From Nitrospinota bacterium (GTDB lineage: Bacteria > Nitrospinota_A > UBA7883 > JACRLM01): a stretch of 52,070 nt of DNA. The stretch is taken from assembly GCA_016235255.1 (NCBI GenBank), contig JACRLM010000062.1:1-52070 (forward strand), in the 5' to 3' direction. Shown piece after piece: positions 50,435 to 52,070 of the stretch. Positions within the stretch are counted from its first letter, which is position 1, and each line of letters starts with the position of its first letter. The notes beneath the pieces are model-generated. The model was not told the DNA's origin. It did no database searches and worked only from the letters and a program-made list of their open reading frames with translations. The translations under genes and the position numbers were made by a program.

Positions 50435-51916
50435 ATGACACAGGCTCAGCGCGGGCTGGTTTTCCAGGAAAAAGAAATATTTGGCCGCGGCTCTTCCGGA
50501 AGGAACGGAGTTGATTTCCCCAATTCAGGCATACCGGCGGCGGATATTTCCGCGCTTGCCGGGGCGGACTATATCCGTTCGGAGCTTAAGGGATTCCCGG
50601 AACTTTCCGAGCCGGAGGTGATCCGTCATTACACCCGGCTTTCACAGTGGAACTATGGGGTGGACTCGAACATCTACCCTCTCGGCTCGTGCACGATGAA
50701 GCACAACCCCAGGGTCAACGAGGCGGTCAGCCGCCTGAAAGGTTTTGCCGGCAGCCACCCCCTCCAGCCCGATTCGGCGGCGCAGGGGACGCTGAAGATG
50801 ATTTACGACCTGGGCCGCTGGCTTTGCGAAATCGTGGGGATGGACGCGGCCACGCTCCAGCCGGCCGCCGGAGCGCACGGGGAGTTCACCGGATTGTTAA
50901 TGATCCGGGCGGCGCTGGCAAAACGGGGCAATGCCCGGCAAAAGGTGTTGCTGCCCGATTCCGCCCACGGCACAAACCCGGCTTCGTCCGTCTATTGCGG
51001 ATACCAGGCGGTGACCATTAAAAGCGGCCCGGACGGCAAGATAGACCTGGTGGAGTTGGACAGGATGATGGACGATTCCGTCGCGGCGCTGATGGTGACA
51101 AACCCGAACACGCTTGGCGTTTTCGAGTCGGACATCATGGCGGCGGCGAAGATCGTCCACGACAGGGGCGGATTCGTTTACGCGGACGGCGCCAACCTTT
51201 CTGCGCTGATCGGCAAGACGCGGTTCGGCGATTTGGGGATAGACGTCTGCCATATCAATTTGCATAAGACGTTCTCGACGCCTCATGGCGGCGGCGGGCC
51301 GGGAGCCGGGCCTGTATGTGTTAAAAAAGAGCTGGAGCCGTTCCTGCCGGTTCCGGTGGTGATGGAAAAGGATGGCAAGTACACCATGGACAACAATATG
51401 CCGGACAGCGTTGGGCGTGTGCATGGATTCCATGGCAACGTGGGTGTGTTGCTGCGTGCGGCGGCGTATATCCTTTCGATGGGGCCGCAGGGGCTCAAAG
51501 AGGCGACAGAAGCGGCGGTGATAAACGCCAATTACATCAAGGCGCGGCTCAAAGACTATTATCACACCCCCATCCCGGGGCACAGCCTGCACGAATGCGT
51601 GTTCAACGACAAGATACAGAGCGAGGGAAACCATATCAGCACGCTGGACATCGCCAAGGGGCTAATAGACCGCGGCTTCCATCCGCCCACGATATATTTC
51701 CCGCTGATAGTCAAAGGGGCGCTGATGATCGAACCGACGGAGACGGAAAGCCGCGAGGCGCTGGACGCATTCTGCGAGGCGATGATAGATATAGCGGAAA
51801 AGGCGAAGAGCGACCCGGAATCGCTCCATCAGGCGCCGGTTAACGCCGTGCGCCGCAGGCTCGACGAAGCCCAGGCGGCCCGGAACCCGGAGTTGCGGTG
51901 CTCGATTTGCGGTTGA
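50435..51916 (+). CDS. gcvPB: Glycine dehydrogenase (decarboxylating) subunit 2
   Basis: The 493-residue PLP subunit has LGSCTMKHNPRVNE, PAAGAHGEFTGLLMIRA and INLHKTFSTPHGGGGPGAG, where Lys278 binds pyridoxal phosphate. With GcvPA it decarboxylates glycine and loads the residue onto GcvH. It starts 21 bases after gcvPA with GGAGG about eleven bases before the ATG. The C-terminus (LRCSICG) ends with a two-cysteine tail that is short but common. It closes the operon; an insertion sequence end begins within about 15 bases of its stop. Confidence 0.97.
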   Translation: MTQAQRGLVFQEKEIFGRGSSGRNGVDFPNSGIPAADISALAGADYIRSELKGFPELSEPEVIRHYTRLSQWNYGVDSNIYPLGSCTMKHNPRVNEAVSRLKGFAGSHPLQPDSAAQGTLKMIYDLGRWLCEIVGMDAATLQPAAGAHGEFTGLLMIRAALAKRGNARQKVLLPDSAHGTNPASSVYCGYQAVTIKSGPDGKIDLVELDRMMDDSVAALMVTNPNTLGVFESDIMAAAKIVHDRGGFVYADGANLSALIGKTRFGDLGIDVCHINLHKTFSTPHGGGGPGAGPVCVKKELEPFLPVPVVMEKDGKYTMDNNMPDSVGRVHGFHGNVGVLLRAAAYILSMGPQGLKEATEAAVINANYIKARLKDYYHTPIPGHSLHECVFNDKIQSEGNHISTLDIAKGLIDRGFHPPTIYFPLIVKGALMIEPTETESREALDAFCEAMIDIAEKAKSDPESLHQAPVNAVRRRLDEAQAARNPELRCSICG

Positions 51917-51930
51917 ACGCCCGCGCATGG

Positions 51931-52070
51931 TGTTAGCAACAAATAGAAATGTCCGGTTTAGTAGCACATGAATTGTCCGCTTTGTCCATCCGGTGATTTC
52001 CGATTAATCCCGGCGTGGCCGCAAGCGGCGGACAGTTACGCCGCGGCCTTCCTTTTCTTTTTGATTTCAA
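51931..52070 (-). mobile_element. End of an insertion sequence cut by the right edge
   Basis: From about 51931 the DNA looks like an IS end. It is non-coding and has three copies of a TGTCC motif at 51950, 51974 and 51983, the first two in longer similar contexts (ATGTCCGGTTTAG and TTGTCCGCTTTG). It is followed on the minus strand by the end of a basic reading frame. Such multiple short end repeats are typical of integrase-type elements (IS21, IS3 or IS481 groups). The other end lies outside the window, so the family is not fixed. Confidence 0.55.
52036..52070 (-). CDS. C-terminal tail of a probable transposase (partial)
   Basis: On the minus strand a frame entering from the right edge reads EIKKKRKAAA and stops with TAA at 52038-52036. 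The lysine-rich tail followed directly by the repeated TGTCC motifs is what is expected at the 3' end of a transposase gene. Eleven codons cannot identify the family. Confidence 0.4.
   Translation of the reverse strand, partial: EIKKKRKAAA

Noticed and set aside
1..52070. tRNA, rRNA and tmRNA genes
   Set aside because: The intergenic gaps were read for T-loop and anticodon-stem signatures and none was convincing.

Overview
The window is about 52 kb of dense bacterial DNA of moderately high GC. Lipoproteins, Wza/Wzc-type export proteins and an LpxL-like acyltransferase point to a Gram-negative cell envelope. Quinone-linked SoeABC, several radical SAM enzymes, many TPR proteins and the general gene style suggest an uncultivated deltaproteobacterial, Nitrospinota or Nitrospirota-grade organism. 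No rRNA or tRNA is present, so this placement is only a guess.

Layout. 1-2.5 kb: the start of a minus-strand gene cut by the left edge, a degenerate receiver + TPR protein and a DUF1848 protein. 2.5-5.5 kb: an orphan molybdopterin oxidoreductase translationally coupled to a sulfatase-fold protein. 5.7-28.2 kb: a large surface-polysaccharide locus. It has a priming sugar transferase, acyl-CoA ligase, inosose-dehydrogenase-like enzyme, FAD oxidoreductase, radical SAM/SPASM enzyme, Wza, Wzc-like co-polymerase, Wzy-like polymerase, a secreted TIM-barrel glycosidase, an SGNH esterase, two B12-type radical SAM enzymes, an LpxL-like acyltransferase, an alkaline-phosphatase-superfamily protein, an eight-EF-hand protein behind a strong sigma-54 promoter match, and a Wzx flippase. 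Only the priming enzyme is a recognisable glycosyltransferase, so the repeat unit must be completed by enzymes encoded elsewhere or be unusual.

28.4-32.6 kb is an accessory island: a PIN-domain-like protein, an RtcB RNA ligase, a perfect 3 x 25-bp tandem repeat, an unknown small protein, a HigBA-type toxin-antitoxin pair and a VOC protein/WYL regulator operon with a perfect inverted-repeat operator candidate. 32.7-43.7 kb is largely metabolic: a CDGSH protein, citrate synthase, a MoaA-like radical SAM protein, the cytoplasmic sulfite dehydrogenase SoeABC, a calcium-loop lipoprotein, TerC, CorA and a 2-Cys peroxiredoxin with a consensus promoter and terminator. 43.8-47.4 kb holds two lipoproteins (one with many TPRs), a DciA-like DUF721 protein and YjbQ. 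47.4-51.9 kb is a complete glycine cleavage set without the L protein (gcvT, gcvH, gcvPA, gcvPB). The right edge enters an insertion sequence immediately downstream of gcvPB.

The best candidates for new biology are the polysaccharide locus, with its glycosyltransferase deficit and its radical SAM, acyl and AP-superfamily tailoring enzymes; the sigma-54-controlled EF-hand protein embedded in it; the apparently leaderless wza; and the pairing of a PIN-like nuclease with an RNA ligase.
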